64,000 bases of DNA from NCBI RefSeq assembly GCF_021347895.1, contig NC_067121.1, forward strand, positions 13,775,962 to 13,839,961. The letters are read 5' to 3'. The notes beneath the pieces were generated by a model that worked only from the letters and a program-made list of their open reading frames with translations, made no database searches and was not told the origin of the DNA. Positions 1 through 11,661 of the stretch are shown here, piece after piece; position 1 is the first letter of the stretch; each line of letters starts with the position of its first letter. The stretch is from Acanthochromis polyacanthus (Eukaryota; Chordata; Actinopteri; Pomacentridae). Position numbers and translations under genes: made by a program.

Positions 1-40
1 TCATAGAGACATCTGTGACTCAGTCCACACAGCCTTCTAT

Positions 41-1002
41 GTGGACAACTGCCTGCAGTCCCTTTCTGATCCCCAAAAGGCCAAACTACTCATTGACCAA
101 ATGAGAGAGCTACTCTGTCGAGGTGGATTTGAAATACGCCAGTGGGCAAGCAACATCCCAGAGGTGGTTGCTCACCTTCCTAGCGTGGCCAGATTGGAGA
201 GCTGTGAACTGTGGCTAAGCCTTGAGCCACAGGAGTCAACATTGGGTCTCAGCTGGCACTGCCCAACGGACATCCTGGGATACATGCACCATCCAGTAGT
301 CTACTCAAATGTCACGCTGCATAATGTTTACAAAGTACTCGTCAATCAGTATGATCCATTACGTTATATCTGCCCCAACACAACAAGAGCGAAGCTCATT
401 GTGCAGCCCTGTGGAGCTCACAGAGGGGATGGGATGAACCCATAGATGGAAACCTGCTTCTGTCTTGGCTTGAATAGGAGAGAGAGCTGGTCTATCTCCG
501 GCACATCACCATCCCCCGCTGCTATACGCCTCCACACAATACCAGTAACACGACATATGAGGATTTGCTTCCTCGGATGTAGCTGACCCTGACCCCATCA
601 CACCAAACCTATTGTTAATGGGATGGCGTGACTGCATTACCACAAGAGGTGTATGGCCCCTATGATGCCCTGTCTAACAGAAGATGGAAACATAGTCAGG
701 TGATCTGTGATCATTTCTGGAAACACTTTATCCAGAACTATCTTCCAGGACTCCAGCTGAGACAGAAGTGGAGGAAATCTACAGACAATGCCGCTGTAGG
801 ACAGATTGTGATGATCTTGGACACCAACCTTCCCCGAGGACTCTGGCCTGTCGGGACTATCACCAAGGTTTTCCCAGGGACAGATGGTGTTGTACGAGCC
901 ACGAAGGTAAAGGTTGGAGACAGTACCTACATTCGTCCCGTGACCAAGCTGGTGGAGCTTCCAGAAGTTCCTGACGACTCAGATGGAGCTTCTCCAAACT
1001 AG
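41..1002 (+). pseudogene. BEL/Pao retrotransposon pol remnant
   Basis: Two pieces of a Pao-type polyprotein. Positions 41-445 begin at a YVDN box (normally YVDD, the reverse-transcriptase catalytic box) and continue into the Pao-specific region after RT (IRQWASN, LGLSWHCPTD, NQYDPLRY). The reading then shifts frame near 415-470. Positions 628-1002 encode the integrase C-terminal tail of Pao elements (DUF5641-like), with the signature NLPRGLWPVGTI and a final RPVTKLVELPE block. The RNase H part and the integrase core that should lie between are missing, so this copy has an internal deletion. The 5' part lies beyond the window start. The product would have been a cytoplasmic polyprotein for reverse transcription and integration; this copy cannot make one. 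The family call is firm; the exact deletion edges are approximate. Confidence 0.85.
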
Positions 1003-1042
1003 TAGACTTTTGATTGTGTGTATTTGCTAAATACAGGGGTGG

Positions 1043-1804
1043 CTGTTAAAAGTCGGTAAACTTCATTTCCCATAATGCATCCGTTTGTAGTACTTCACAC
1101 TGGTTTCCACTTGAGCCACGCCGTGCTGTTCAGTTTAGCATGTCCTAACGCCATAAAGGCACCATCTACGGAGCAGATTTCAACATCCCTGTTCCATCTT
1201 GTGTGTGTATGAGTTCCGTGTGCGCCTCTAAGATGTGAGTATGTTTTTGCAAGGCTTGGTCTGTTAATTTTCCTCTTGTTGCCCAAAGTGTGAAGTTGAT
1301 GTCCTGGTGTTTCCCAGCTAATGCTAACGGCCCTATCACCATTCCACATACGCTCATAAATAGTCATCCGCTGTCTAATAATCAATATTCCCCTGCCATT
1401 GTATTATACTTGCTTCTATACAACATATTTCCCCATATTTCGCCTGGTTTGGCATTTTTATTATATTTCATATATTTGCATTTAAAAGTACACTTCTTGT
1501 GTTAGAGCTCCCTCTGTTGGCTTCTGGGTGATACAACATGTTTTTTTTCATTGCCTCACATTGTAATGTCACCTTAAGTTCAGTATCATTAATGCACATT
1601 CTTCTTGTTTGTTCTTTCTGTTTCAGAAAACCACACACACCACACACACACACACACCTACAGACACATACACGTTTAACTTCCTCCCATTCCTGTCATA
1701 ATATAGTCATCCCATTCCTTCTGTTCAGCAATAAATGTCATCTGACCTGCTATTTGATGGAGTTCGCCTTGTCCTTCTAACCGGGGAAGACTCAGTTGAA
1801 GAAC
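1043..1804 (+). mobile_element. Probable 3' LTR of the Pao element
   Basis: It follows the pol stop codon by about 40 bases. A short purine-rich stretch (AGGGGTGG) precedes TGTTAAAAGTCGG, which is a plausible LTR start. An AATAAA polyadenylation signal lies near 1730. The chosen end (GAAGAACA near 1804) is a guess, because no second LTR is present for comparison. It contains an imperfect (CA)n stretch at 1631-1656. Confidence 0.4.
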
Positions 1805-1984
1805 AATCCAAACTAGCAACTTAGACGCACACACTCCATCACAGTGGGCACTGTAGAATAAGCCGTACAGTATATCACAACGAGAACCTTAGCTTAAACT
1901 ATAAAGTATTTTCATTAGGACAGAAGAATGCACAATGGAACTAAGGCAAGCCAACAGTAGCATCTTGTGGATGTTGTACATATA

Positions 1985-2237
1985 CCACGATCCTTAACAA
2001 TGGTGCAGACCACATTCATTCATTTATGGCAATGGTATTACCAAATGGCAACTACCTCTTAACAGGACAATGTGTCCTGACACACTGACAGAAATGCTCA
2101 GGAATAGTTTGTCCAGTAATAGTCCATGACAAAAAAGTTATGGTGTTGACTTGGCCTTGAAATTCCCCAACCAATCTGGTTTAGCATCTGTGGGATGTGC
2201 TGGAAGAACAAGAAGGATCCATGGATCCATGCATCTT
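1985..2237 (+). pseudogene. Tc1-like transposase, C-terminal relic, 5' half
   Basis: The DNA resembles the part of a common teleost Tc1 family that encodes the second catalytic Asp region and the [14 protein letters not shown] region. Readable remains include WP.NSP at about 2150-2170 and HLWDVLEEQ at about 2185-2212, with stops in between. The match stops at about 2237 within GGACTTA and resumes at about 6128, so a 3.9 kb insertion splits the relic. It encodes the DDE catalytic domain of a cut-and-paste transposase and is clearly non-functional. Confidence 0.7.
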
Positions 2238-2280
2238 CCAGGACTTATAGGCTGTATTGGGACCATGGAAAAAGTGCCGA

Positions 2281-2760
2281 GAAAGTGAATTTCGTTCCAC
2301 TCACGTGAATCTACATGAACTCTGCTTTATAAGATATATCTATTGCTAATTAGTACCCAAATAAAGTTTCTACTCACCGTTTCCAGTCATTTTTTATTAA
2401 TTAACGTTTTTGTGTCGGTCTTTTTTTTTACTGTGGTGTAGTGATATTTACACGGGTGGACTAGGATTTGCAGTGCGTGCAGCGGCTTTTGGTCACGTGG
2501 ACCAATAGGAGCCGAGTCCTGTTGCCATGGTATCAGATCAAAACAACATGGCGTCGACTGTATCTACCACAGATACGAGCGAAGATGACAAAAAGAAAAG
2601 AAAGACAAGGAAATCGCCTTCAAAAGTTACTAAAAAAGGATCGAAACGATGCTATATTCATCTCACAGATGTCCAGGGCGAAGACATGCAGGACTTTAAA
2701 CGGAAACGGTGGGAAACTTACACAACCTGCATTAGACAGTGGCTTTCTCCGGTTGCAGAA
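2281..2760 (+). repeat. Inverted arm, left copy
   Basis: Begins near GAATTTCGTTCCACTCACGTG and covers the leader, the start codon and most of exon 1 of the broken gene. It pairs with 5690-6108 in inverted orientation. The arms differ at a few percent of positions by eye. Confidence 0.8.
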
Positions 2761-5043
2761 GGCTGCTGAGCTGAAGGAGGACACCAGCGTGCTTTTGCAC
2801 ATTAAAGAAACGGACTGTGTGGCCCTGGAGGTGCGGTACCACAGGACCTGTTACGCACAGTACACAAAGTTTTTGTCAAGGCCTATGGAAACAAGTACTG
2901 CAACTCCAGATGAAGCGTGAGTTATTACAATGCATTAACATTTTATTACACATTGTACATTTCAAAATGAGGCATTGACAAACAACATAGTCTTTAGTTT
3001 GTTTAACTGTAGTTCCATAAACCTATTTGATAATTTCATTCAGGAAAAATTGGCGGAATAGACAAGCTTAGATAATCTTGATTGGATGATTATGTAAATA
3101 TGACATGGCTGCAACAGTTTACACATGGTTTGTGTGCGTGTGCTTGTGTTTTTCAGAACTGAAACACCATTCACTGACAGCTACAATTTCTTCTGTGAGA
3201 CTGTCATCCATCAAAGGATTACAGTTGACCAGGAAGTGCTGCGAATGGACAAGCTACGAAAGACATTCGTGGACATAGTGAAGAATCAAGAGGGTCTTGA
3301 TGTTTCAGAATACAGGTAACCGAAATATCATGTCTCTCTCTCACGGTTCTTGTAAACAAAAAAAGTAAATACTACAGGGTTAATTCTTATTGACTTATTC
3401 TCACAAAAAATGGTATGCGCGTATGTTTATGTATACACACGTGCATGCGCACACACATACTCATCTTTCCCCATATTTTTTGTGTTTCAGGCAGGATCTA
3501 CTGAAGAGGCGGCTGACGCATGACTTCCCGCAGCTCACTTTCCACTGCCCTGCCAAGAGAAACATCAGTGAATTTGTTTTTGTTGAGACACTGTCAGCTG
3601 ATAGACTATTACAAAAGATACCTCCACAGTCAGGTACATCTACTGAGTCCACTGAGGTAAGCCAAGCTGAAAGCCAAACTGAAAGTGACAGTGAACACAT
3701 GGCTAGCACAACATCTGGACAGAATACTACTGATGTCACAAGGACACTGTACAGTGCAGGCTTGATCTTAAAGAGGGTTCTCAGTGACTCTCCTGGTATG
3801 ACATGCTCCTGGCCTCCCACCACTGACAATTTAAATGTGTCTGATGCTCAATCTGTTGTGCCAGAAGAACTATATAATCTAATTGCATGGATTATAGGGG
3901 CATCAGAAGAGGCAACAGGAGTGGGTTATGTCGATATTCCTGATGATGTTAGGCTAAAAGTTCTATCTGTTTGTCAAGACATTGTTTACCTTGCATCTAA
4001 AGGTCGAAAGCAGACACCAAAGTCATTGTGCCTTGGGCTAACTGTACGCCATTTAACAGGATCATCTAATCTTTTGTCATTACTGAGTAGACTAGGACAT
4101 TGTGCTTCATGGAACACAGTACTCAGTCTAGACACTAGCCTAGCTGAACTACAACTGCTAGAGAACATAGACAAAATCCCAAAGGGTTTCTCAAAGAAGG
4201 CGCCTACAATACTGGTGTGGGACAACATTGATTTTGGGGAGGAGACACTGTCTGGTGGTGGAACCACTCACCATACAAATGGCATTATGCTCCAAAGTTC
4301 TGTCACTGAAACTGAGTCAGGATCAGACAGACCGCCGCTACAGAAGGCAGTTTACACATTCAAAGCACCTCCTAGCATCCCTGTAGAACACTACCAACAG
4401 TCTAAAAGACAAGGGCCACAGAGCTTGTCTCACAAGGAAAGCGTTCCATTGCAGGCAGAAACATACAGGTTGAATACTGTGTCGGCTGCCAAAACTGAAC
4501 TGGCATATGTTTTATTGAAGTATGCAGATGCTGAAGCATGCACAGTGCCAATCTGGACAGATTTCCATACAATGCTTCAATGTAATGCGACTTTGCAAAA
4601 GTCAGCATTGTATTATCTTCCGGTCATTGAGGCTTCACCGACAGAGATGTCAACTGTTAACACAATTCTGAAGAGAAGTGTTGCAGTTGCTGATCAGCTA
4701 GAACTGGACCAGGTAGTATTAGTTTTTGACCAAGCTATATATGCCAAAGCTCAACAAATCCGCTTGAAAAATGACGATTTCATGAAGCAGCTAGTGATTC
4801 GACTAGGTGAGTTTCACACATGCATGTATCCTAGGTATTTTAGGAAAAAGGTTTGGTGATGCAGGATTGCAAGATATACTCATTGAGTTAGAAGTTGTTG
4901 CCCCAGGATCCATCAATGGGGTGATCAGTGGTCATCAGTACAACCGCAGCATGAGGGCACACAAACTTATGTATGAGAGTCTGCAACTTATTTTTATGTG
5001 TACTAATCTATATTTTCATATTCAGAGACACTGTCGTATTTGA
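2463..5043 (+). pseudogene. Spliced gene of unknown family, broken
   Basis: Exon 1 starts at the ATG at 2527 or 2548 (MASTVSTTDTSEDD...), is rich in Lys/Arg, and shifts frame near 2740-2760. It then continues to 2918 through RYHRTCYAQYTKF, an H..CY..YT zinc-type motif. GTGAGT follows. Exon 2 is about 3157-3316 (acceptor TTTTTCAG, donor GTAACC). Exon 3 is about 3491-4830. A second frameshift lies near 4828, after GEFHTCM; the reading then continues in another frame (LGILGKRFGDAGL, RAHKLMYES) to a stop near 5043. From memory, similar proteins occur as multi-copy uncharacterised genes in fish and invertebrates. Their function is unknown to me and may be mobile-element derived. Splice sites are canonical, but two frameshifts make this copy a pseudogene. 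Confidence 0.65.
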
Positions 5044-5059
5044 ATAAATGTTTTATACC

Positions 5060-5640
5060 ATACTTGTGAATGACTCTGACCTTTTGTGCATTTATTTTTT
5101 TGTCTTATTCCATTTTTGCCATTATTCCGACTTAGGAGGGCGTGGTAGCAATTCGGTTGATTTTCAGCCATTTATGGCCATGGTGTGCATTTTTTATTTT
5201 ATATCTTTCATTACACAGTAGGTTGTGATATTTTTAATATATTACACATAAGCTTTTAGCTAAATGTACTATATATTTCATTGTGCTCGGTGCAAATCAC
5301 TTAAGTTGAAGCGTTTCCTTCAAGAAATTAGCTACATTTCTCACTCTGAATTCACCTATGTGAACACTAAGGCACCAATACTTGTTTCAAATGTTTGGTA
5401 GATGTGTTTATGACATTTGATAAAGATTTTGTGTTGCCAAAATTAATATAGCACTTAAAACAAGCAAAAACAGCAGCACCAGATTTTCGTTTTTTGGGTA
5501 TTCTCATAAAGATACATTTCTGGCTGGTGACAAAGTTCGAACAAATATTCTGAGTAGAACCTTTAACCCAGAGTCTAGAAGGGTATTGTCTATGAAAAAA
5601 TGCATTGAACATGTAGATCCAGCGTAGTGGAGCGAAATTC
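5060..5640. other. Interior of the insertion, no confident gene
   Basis: AT-rich. A minus-strand reading frame at 5367-5642 (containing RIPKKRKSG) follows the right arm but shows no domain I recognise. Confidence 0.4.
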
Positions 5641-5645
5641 ACTTT

Positions 5646-6108
5646 CTAGGCACTTTTTCCATGGTCCCAATACAGCCTAAACGCAGGTTCTGTAAGTTTC
5701 CCACCGTTTCCGTGTAAAGTCCTGCACGTCTTTGCCCTGGACATCTGTGAGAAGCATATAGCATCGTTTTGATCCTTTTTTAGTAACTTTTGAGAGCAGT
5801 TTCCTTGTCTTTCTTTTCTTTTCATCATCTTCACTTGTATCTGTGGTAGATACAGTCGACGCCATGTTGTTTTGATCTGAAACTAGGGCAACCGGACTCG
5901 GCTCCTATTGGTCCATGTGACCAAAAACTGCTGCAAATCCTAGTCCGCCCGTGTAAATATCACTACGCCACAGTAAAAAAAAGGCCGACATAAAAACGTT
6001 AATTATTAAAAAATGACTGGAAACGGTGAGTAGAAACTTTTTTTGGGTACTAATTAGCACTAGATATATCTTATAAAGCAGAGTTCATGTAGATCCACGT
6101 GAGTGGAA
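5646..6108 (-). repeat. Inverted arm, right copy with partial exon 1
   Basis: The minus-strand copy of the left arm re-encodes the same N-terminus (MASTVSTTDTSEDDEKKRK) from 5865 down to about 5690. It then breaks off. At its inner edge (about 5620-5690) lies a further copy of the sequence found at 2238-2300 (AGGCTGTATTGGGACCATGG), in the same orientation as this arm. The gene's first exon therefore exists twice, head to head, with only one complete downstream gene. Confidence 0.8.
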
Positions 6109-6127
6109 CGAACCAACACAATCTTGT

Positions 6128-6240
6128 TCAGCCAATAAAGCCTATTAGTATCTTAGTGCCTGACACCACAGGACACTGAGAAAGGGCTAGTGGAGCTCAC
6201 ATCTTGATTAGGCAGGTGGTCTAATTTTACTTGACAATGC
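6128..6240 (+). pseudogene. Tc1-like relic, 3' half
   Basis: Contains ATCTTAGTGCC.GACACCACAGGACA and AGGCAGGTGGTC. These match what I know of the last ~100 bases of the same teleost Tc1 family whose preceding segment ends at 2237. It confirms that the 3.9 kb block is an insertion into the Tc1 copy. Confidence 0.65.
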
Positions 6241-7164
6241 CTCTTATCAAAGTTGATGCATTAAACAAAGCTCCTTTCATCATTTAAATTAACTAAAACA
6301 CAAGATAAGTCACATGGAAAAACAAGTGCATCCCTACATTTGTCACACCAAAAGCCCGTAAAACAAAGGTCAGGAGTTTATGGTTAGGTGCCAATGATTA
6401 GGACCTCCTCACAGGGAGTGGCAAGAGGAACTTGTCTCATTTTTTACATATGACATTTAGCGTTAGGTGATTTTTACAACCTAATTGACTAATCTTGTTT
6501 TCTAAAGAGGTCCCCCAGAGCTTCAAATGCAAAAGGTTAAGGTCAAGAGATTGAGAAAGATCTCCAGTTTCTTTTACATTAATTATTCCACTTGTAGGAT
6601 CAACCAGCCACATTCAGCTTTAAAACAGAGAAAGATCGAGCTTTCCTTCATCCAGAGTCACCTTCCAGAGACCAAGGCACCACACTAGATGTAAAACTGT
6701 AAAGGAAAACACCTTCCAGATCTCGCAGGATGTTGTGAAGATTATGCTATCAGGAAGAGGCCACGAGAAAGCAGACATTCAGCAGATTGCACAACACACA
6801 CCTATAGACATGCAGGATTTATATTGGGCCTAGTTTAGCCGAAAGACTGGCTTAAACGCCTAGTCGCTACCAAGCCTACAGGGGACCAAAGTGGCTGTGA
6901 GAAACACTCTGACCGACTTGTGACCTTGCAAGAAGTGGGGTCAGAATCTGAAGGCAACATCAAACGGATTTCACCTCTACTGACAAAACCACAAGGAACA
7001 CTGGTCATATTAGAACAAAGTAAGACAATTTCTCCACAATCCTAGATTTATTTTTATGTGTACTTATTTAAAGGAGCTGTTTAACACTGACTTCAAGAAC
7101 CTCATGATCACCATGATATCTCTTTCAATCTATTGGTCAGTAAAGTTCATTTGACACACTAAAA
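6241..7164. other. No gene or known repeat recognised
   Basis: Mixed-composition DNA without a long open frame, inverted repeat or family I can name. Confidence 0.4.
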
Positions 7165-7384
7165 GGGTTAATATTTATTTTATTTATTTATTTAATTTAT
7201 TTATTTCATTCATTAAAAACAATATAACACAGCATATGTTAAATGAATGAAAAGGAGCAGAGAGAAGCTATAGCTTATAATTTCTGCCCCTTATCAATAA
7301 TAATTTTAACACATTTCAGTACTGTTTGGCTGTCACACACAGCCCTTTTAACCGACATTTAACATGATCTAAAGAAAAAAGAAA

Positions 7385-7458
7385 AACAATTTCCGGTTAT
7401 TCACAAGCATCATATCTCTTATAACAATTTCCGGTTATTCACAAGTATCATATCTCTT
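7385..7458. repeat. Tandem duplication of a ~38 bp unit
   Basis: ACAATTTCCGGTTATTCACA and the following CATATCTCTT occur twice back to back (AAGCATCAT in one copy, AAGTATCAT in the other) at the 3' end of the LINE coding region. This is probably a replication slip. Confidence 0.85.
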
Positions 7459-8830
7459 CAATAGCAACTCTTTCACACTTTTCTTAAAAATACAAATCGA
7501 CTGAGACATTTTAATTTCAGAATTCAGATTGTTCCACAGATTGACGCCTTGGATTGAGATGCATCTTTCTTTTGTTTTTGTGCCTGTTACAGGTCTCAAA
7601 AAGACTTTGGTTCCTCTTAGTTTGTACCGACTTTCTCTCTTTTTAAATCTGTTTTGCAAATTCTCTGGCAATGTTTTTTTGTGAGCTTTATACATCGTTT
7701 TGAGAAGATTAAATTCAACCATTTCATTAAATTTTAAATATTTCAATTTTACAAATATTGGATTTGTGTGGTCTCTGTATCCGCTTCCGTTAACGACTCG
7801 AATGGCACGTTTCTGTAAAAGGAAGAGCGGTTCAATATAAGTCTTACAGGCATTTCCCCACACTTCAATACAATATGTCAGATATGGAACAATAAGTGAA
7901 TTAAATAACAGAAACAAAGCGTGACTATTTAGTGATTCTTTGACCTTATGTAACACTGCTATGGTTTGTGAAACCTTTGTTTTAACCAGCTCTGTATGGG
8001 CTTTCCATGTTAAATGTTCATCAATCATAACACCTAAGAATTGTATTACATTTGTTCTTTCAATCTCAAAATCTTGTATAGTTAGTGTAGCATCAGTGTC
8101 TTTGCGCCTACAACTAAAGATCATATATTTAGTTTTGCTAATATTTAAAGACATCTGTTTGCATTGCACCATTTCATCATTTTCTCTAACTCGTTCTTTA
8201 CAGTTAGCAGTACATCTTTTATATTTTTACCGGAATAAAATAAAGTGGTATCATCCGCAAACAAGATACATTTCAATAATTTAGAGACAGTTTCAATATT
8301 GTTTATATACAGAAGGAAAAGCATTGGTCCAAGGACCGATCCTTGTGGTACTCCACAAGATACATTACAATATTTAGATTTTATGTTGTTTAATTCAACA
8401 AACGTTTTCTGTCTTTTAAGTAACTCTTGACCCACTGATGAGCAACACCTCTTATACCGTATTTATATAATTTATGCAATAATATTTTGTGATCTAAAGT
8501 ATCGAACGCTTTTTGAAGATCAACAAAGACGCTCACTAAGACGTGTTGTTTATCCATTGCATTGGTGATGTCTTCGGATAGTTCCATAATTACTGTAGCG
8601 GTCAAGTGATTGTAGCGAAATCCATATTGGCTCTTAGTTAAAATGTTATGTTTTCCAATAAATTTGTTTAGTCTGATCACAAACAACTTTTCTAAAATTT
8701 TAGAAAGTTGTGGTAGTAATGATATTGGTCTATAATTTGAGATGTCATTCTTATTTCCTTTTTTGTGAAGTGGAATCACTTTTGCTATTTTCATATGATC
8801 TGAAAATATCCCCATAGTGAATGATAAATT
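7435..8830 (-). pseudogene. LINE reverse transcriptase (ORF2 part)
   Basis: Three minus-strand frames join end to end. 8390-8830 carries YRPISLLPQLSKILEKL and VDLQKAFDTLDH (RT motif with the first catalytic Asp). 8145-8435 carries GVPQGSVLGPMLFLLYINN and FADDTTLFY (the catalytic FADD). 7435-8172 carries the thumb and C-terminal region (FLGVMIDEHLTW, YLTYCIEVWG, GVNLWNNL). The frame changes near 8430 and 8160 break the ORF, and the endonuclease domain is absent through 5' truncation. The enzyme would copy its own RNA at a nicked target; this copy cannot. Confidence 0.85.
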
Positions 8831-8835
8831 GCAAA

Positions 8836-8890
8836 TATAATATATATATATATAATATATATATAATATGTTTGATGTCATATATATGTT
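8836..8890. repeat. (TA)n microsatellite
   Basis: ATATAT runs broken by single bases, at the 5' truncation point of the LINE. Confidence 0.8.
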
Positions 8891-8908
8891 TAGCCTCAGT
8901 GTGCTCAT

Positions 8909-10107
8909 CTATTTACGAGGAGCAAAAATATAGAAACAATGTGTCACAATATTGGACTGAATAGAAACCATAAACTCTTCAAAGTTATTTGAAAGTGTAA
9001 CTCTGTGAGGGACATCTGGACATCAGCCCTCCTTGTTGGAGGATGCGAGTCCTCCTGAGTTAATGATATGCAGAAACCCACTTTAAAAGACCACAGCTGA
9101 AAGAACCACCTTGAGTCCTCCTTTCCATGAGCCCTCCCTTCCACATTCCTCCTTCCTATAAGTCCAACCTAAACACTTCTTAATTTCTTCAATACCGACT
9201 CTGAGGCTCCACTCTGTCCACAGCTGTTCTGACTCACAGATCAACAGAGTGACTAGACCATCCCTCAGCAGAAGCACCACCACAGAATCACGATGTGCAC
9301 GCAAGTAACTTTCAGATACTGAAACTTGGTGCAACTTTCTCAAATTATGTTTTTCACAAAGATACATTTTACAGGTTAACACATTAGCTTACTATCAAAT
9401 TAGCGGCTGCTTTCAGGTGTGGTCTATTTATCCCTTTCTCTCAGAACACCATATTTCAAATGTAATATTAACCCCAATAATACATTAAAGTAAAATTAAA
9501 ATGTGTTCTCTTCCTTCCATTTTCCTTCACTCACATTCATTTTTGTTCTGTGTTGTTTGTCTTAATGTATGTCATTGTTGTGTCATAGTTAGTTGTTATT
9601 GTTTTAAGTTCAGTTCCTCCATCGATTTGTTCTTCACATTTTGGTCCGTAATTTGTACTGATTCCAGCTACCTCACTTTTATAAATAACCTTCGGTTCAA
9701 ATAATTTCTCTACAATTCTTGGAGCTGTTCTTGACAAGAACTGCTTCATATTCTGCATTACTGTATTAATCTGATATAAATATTTCACTGGTCAAATATC
9801 ATTTCAATTGTGTAATAATTCTGCTTACGTATTCAAACCTCATTTCCCAAAAACATTCACAATACATTTATATATCGGTGAAGAAACATTTACCCTACAC
9901 ACTGTAGGGAATGGCTACCCCAAAACAGACTGTTTGATGCAAAAAGATGTCTCGAAGAACCTCAAATGTCATCACAGGATCTGCAGATAATTCTGCAGCT
10001 GGTGTCAAAATAATTACTGAAAATGTCATTATTAACCTCACAACTCCTTACTGTATTCAAGTTTATGAATCTATTTTATATCATCTATTCTACTATCTAC
10101 AAGTTTA
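8909..10107. other. No gene recognised
   Basis: Short unrelated open frames only. Nothing matches a family I can name. Confidence 0.4.
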
Positions 10108-10275
10108 TAGCATTTTTTTTTTTTTTTTTGCCTTTTTCGGCTTTATTCTATAGGTGCAATGGAGACAGACAGGAAAGGAGGGAGAGAAGAGTGGGGGGAA
10201 GACATGCAGCAAAAGGCCGCAAGCGGGAATGGAACTCAGGTCGCTGCGTGGGGGACCAGTCCCTGCACATGGGTA
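10108..10275 (-). mobile_element. tRNA-related SINE
   Basis: On the minus strand it starts near GTGGGCTACCC, has a B-box-like GAGTTCCATTCCC, a purine/pyrimidine-rich body, and ends in a poly(A) tail (the T17 run at 10113-10129 on the plus strand). I know closely similar sequences as a common teleost SINE. It is too decayed for a tRNA gene. Confidence 0.6.
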
Positions 10276-11661
10276 GCCCACTTAACCCGTTGATAGTATT
10301 ATTTACCCATGGCATGATTTCATGCATTTCACTCCTCCTTTCTTCATCCCCATCCTCCCTGTCACTCTTTAACTGCTCCATAATGAAGGCTGGAATATGC
10401 TCAAAAAATCTTTCAATAAGGTTTTCTTGTCCAAATACCCCTTGCCACATTTGCAGTTTTGGTTCATTGATGGAACCTTTCCTCCTTTAACTCCCTGTTT
10501 GTATTATCCAGCCACATAGCAGTCACACAGCATTGTAATCATATCTTAAGTTGCCCGGTGTGTCCACACTATAGCAAGCAGACATTCTACTCAACTTATA
10601 CAGCAGCTTTCCATGCCAACTCATGTGGAAAAGCTGCATTCTGCCTCCTAACAAATAAGCAAGTCTTCTTCACTTCCTTACCACAGATTCTCCAGGACTT
10701 TGCATGCAAGAGTCAATATTTGCGTAGGTTTTGTATAGTTACCTACTGTGAAAAACTGAGGTGCTGATTTGAGTGTTCCTGTTATCATCCAGAGAGCTTA
10801 CTGTCAATCCAACATGTCATCTGTGAAGTGTTTAGCATGCTGTGTGCTGAGAGCGCAAAATCTTGTCAGCTCTGTGACAACTGCTCATGAGATTAAGATT
10901 TCCAGCAACCATACATTTTTTCTTTGATTTGAGATGCTCTCTTCTTATGGTACCGATTTCTATTTTTTCAGGAAATGTTGTTTAATGCTACCCATTTCAT
11001 GTTATGGAAAAATTCATCTACCCAGGGACTGGAACCTAAAAACAAGGTATACCCTGGACAGGCCTCTAGTCTATCACAACACAGACAGCCATTTGAACAT
11101 GTATTGAGCACTTCGAAAGCAGTCTCAACAGGAAGAGTTATGTAAGGTTGTTGTTGTACAAAAAAAAACAAGTTTTTGAACTCATAGTGCTTCAAACTAT
11201 TTTATGAAAGGTGGTACCATATGCAATCACATCCATTTTGCCTGCGAGTCAGACATTTCTTTATTTTTACTTAATTTGGATTCTTTATCAAGATCTGATT
11301 TAATTCATGACTACCTTATTGGCAAAGTTAGTCACACAGAGACATTGCGTTGGGAAAATTGATAGCAATAATACATGGGGTACTCAGCATTAAATCCCTA
11401 TTTTGAAATAGTTTGTGCCCAATTATTTTTTGAAAATAGGTTTCCCAGTTCACTTTGTCTTTATGCAATATTAACGCCCATGTTATTGACCATATTTTTC
11501 TGGGTATTCCAAAAGCTGTTGATGCCATACAACTTGGGTGCGTATTTTGTGAATATCTGTCATTAGCAGAGGAAGTTCAAAGAACATATCCTGTTGATGA
11601 TAACTTGGTTGTGGTGAATCTCATCACAACCTGGGTTACACCATAGAGATAATAATTACCA
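10276..11661. other. No gene recognised
   Basis: AT-rich with several open frames under 110 codons and no domain I can identify. Confidence 0.4.

Larger units (their letters stand above)
2238..6127. mobile_element. 3.9 kb insertion with inverted ~0.46 kb arms
   Basis: The two ends carry the same sequence in opposite orientation: 2281-2760 on the plus strand matches 6108-5690 on the minus strand with only scattered mismatches. The arms include an AT-rich leader, a start codon and the first exon of the gene in the centre. Short extreme-end similarity (AGGCTNTATTGG, left about 2240, right inverted about 6140) suggests termini, possibly with a TTA or TA target duplication. The block interrupts a Tc1 relic whose two halves flank it, so it arrived as one unit or was rearranged after arrival. 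I do not recognise the superfamily. Confidence 0.6.
7165..8835 (-). mobile_element. 5'-truncated non-LTR retrotransposon (LINE)
   Basis: On the minus strand the sequence runs from a reverse-transcriptase region to an AT-rich tail of ATTT/AAAT repeats at 7165-7215, which is typical of a LINE 3' end. The 5' end stops at a (TA)n tract near 8836. The RT motifs place it in the jockey/CR1/L2-like group; the exact clade is not resolved. Confidence 0.8.
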
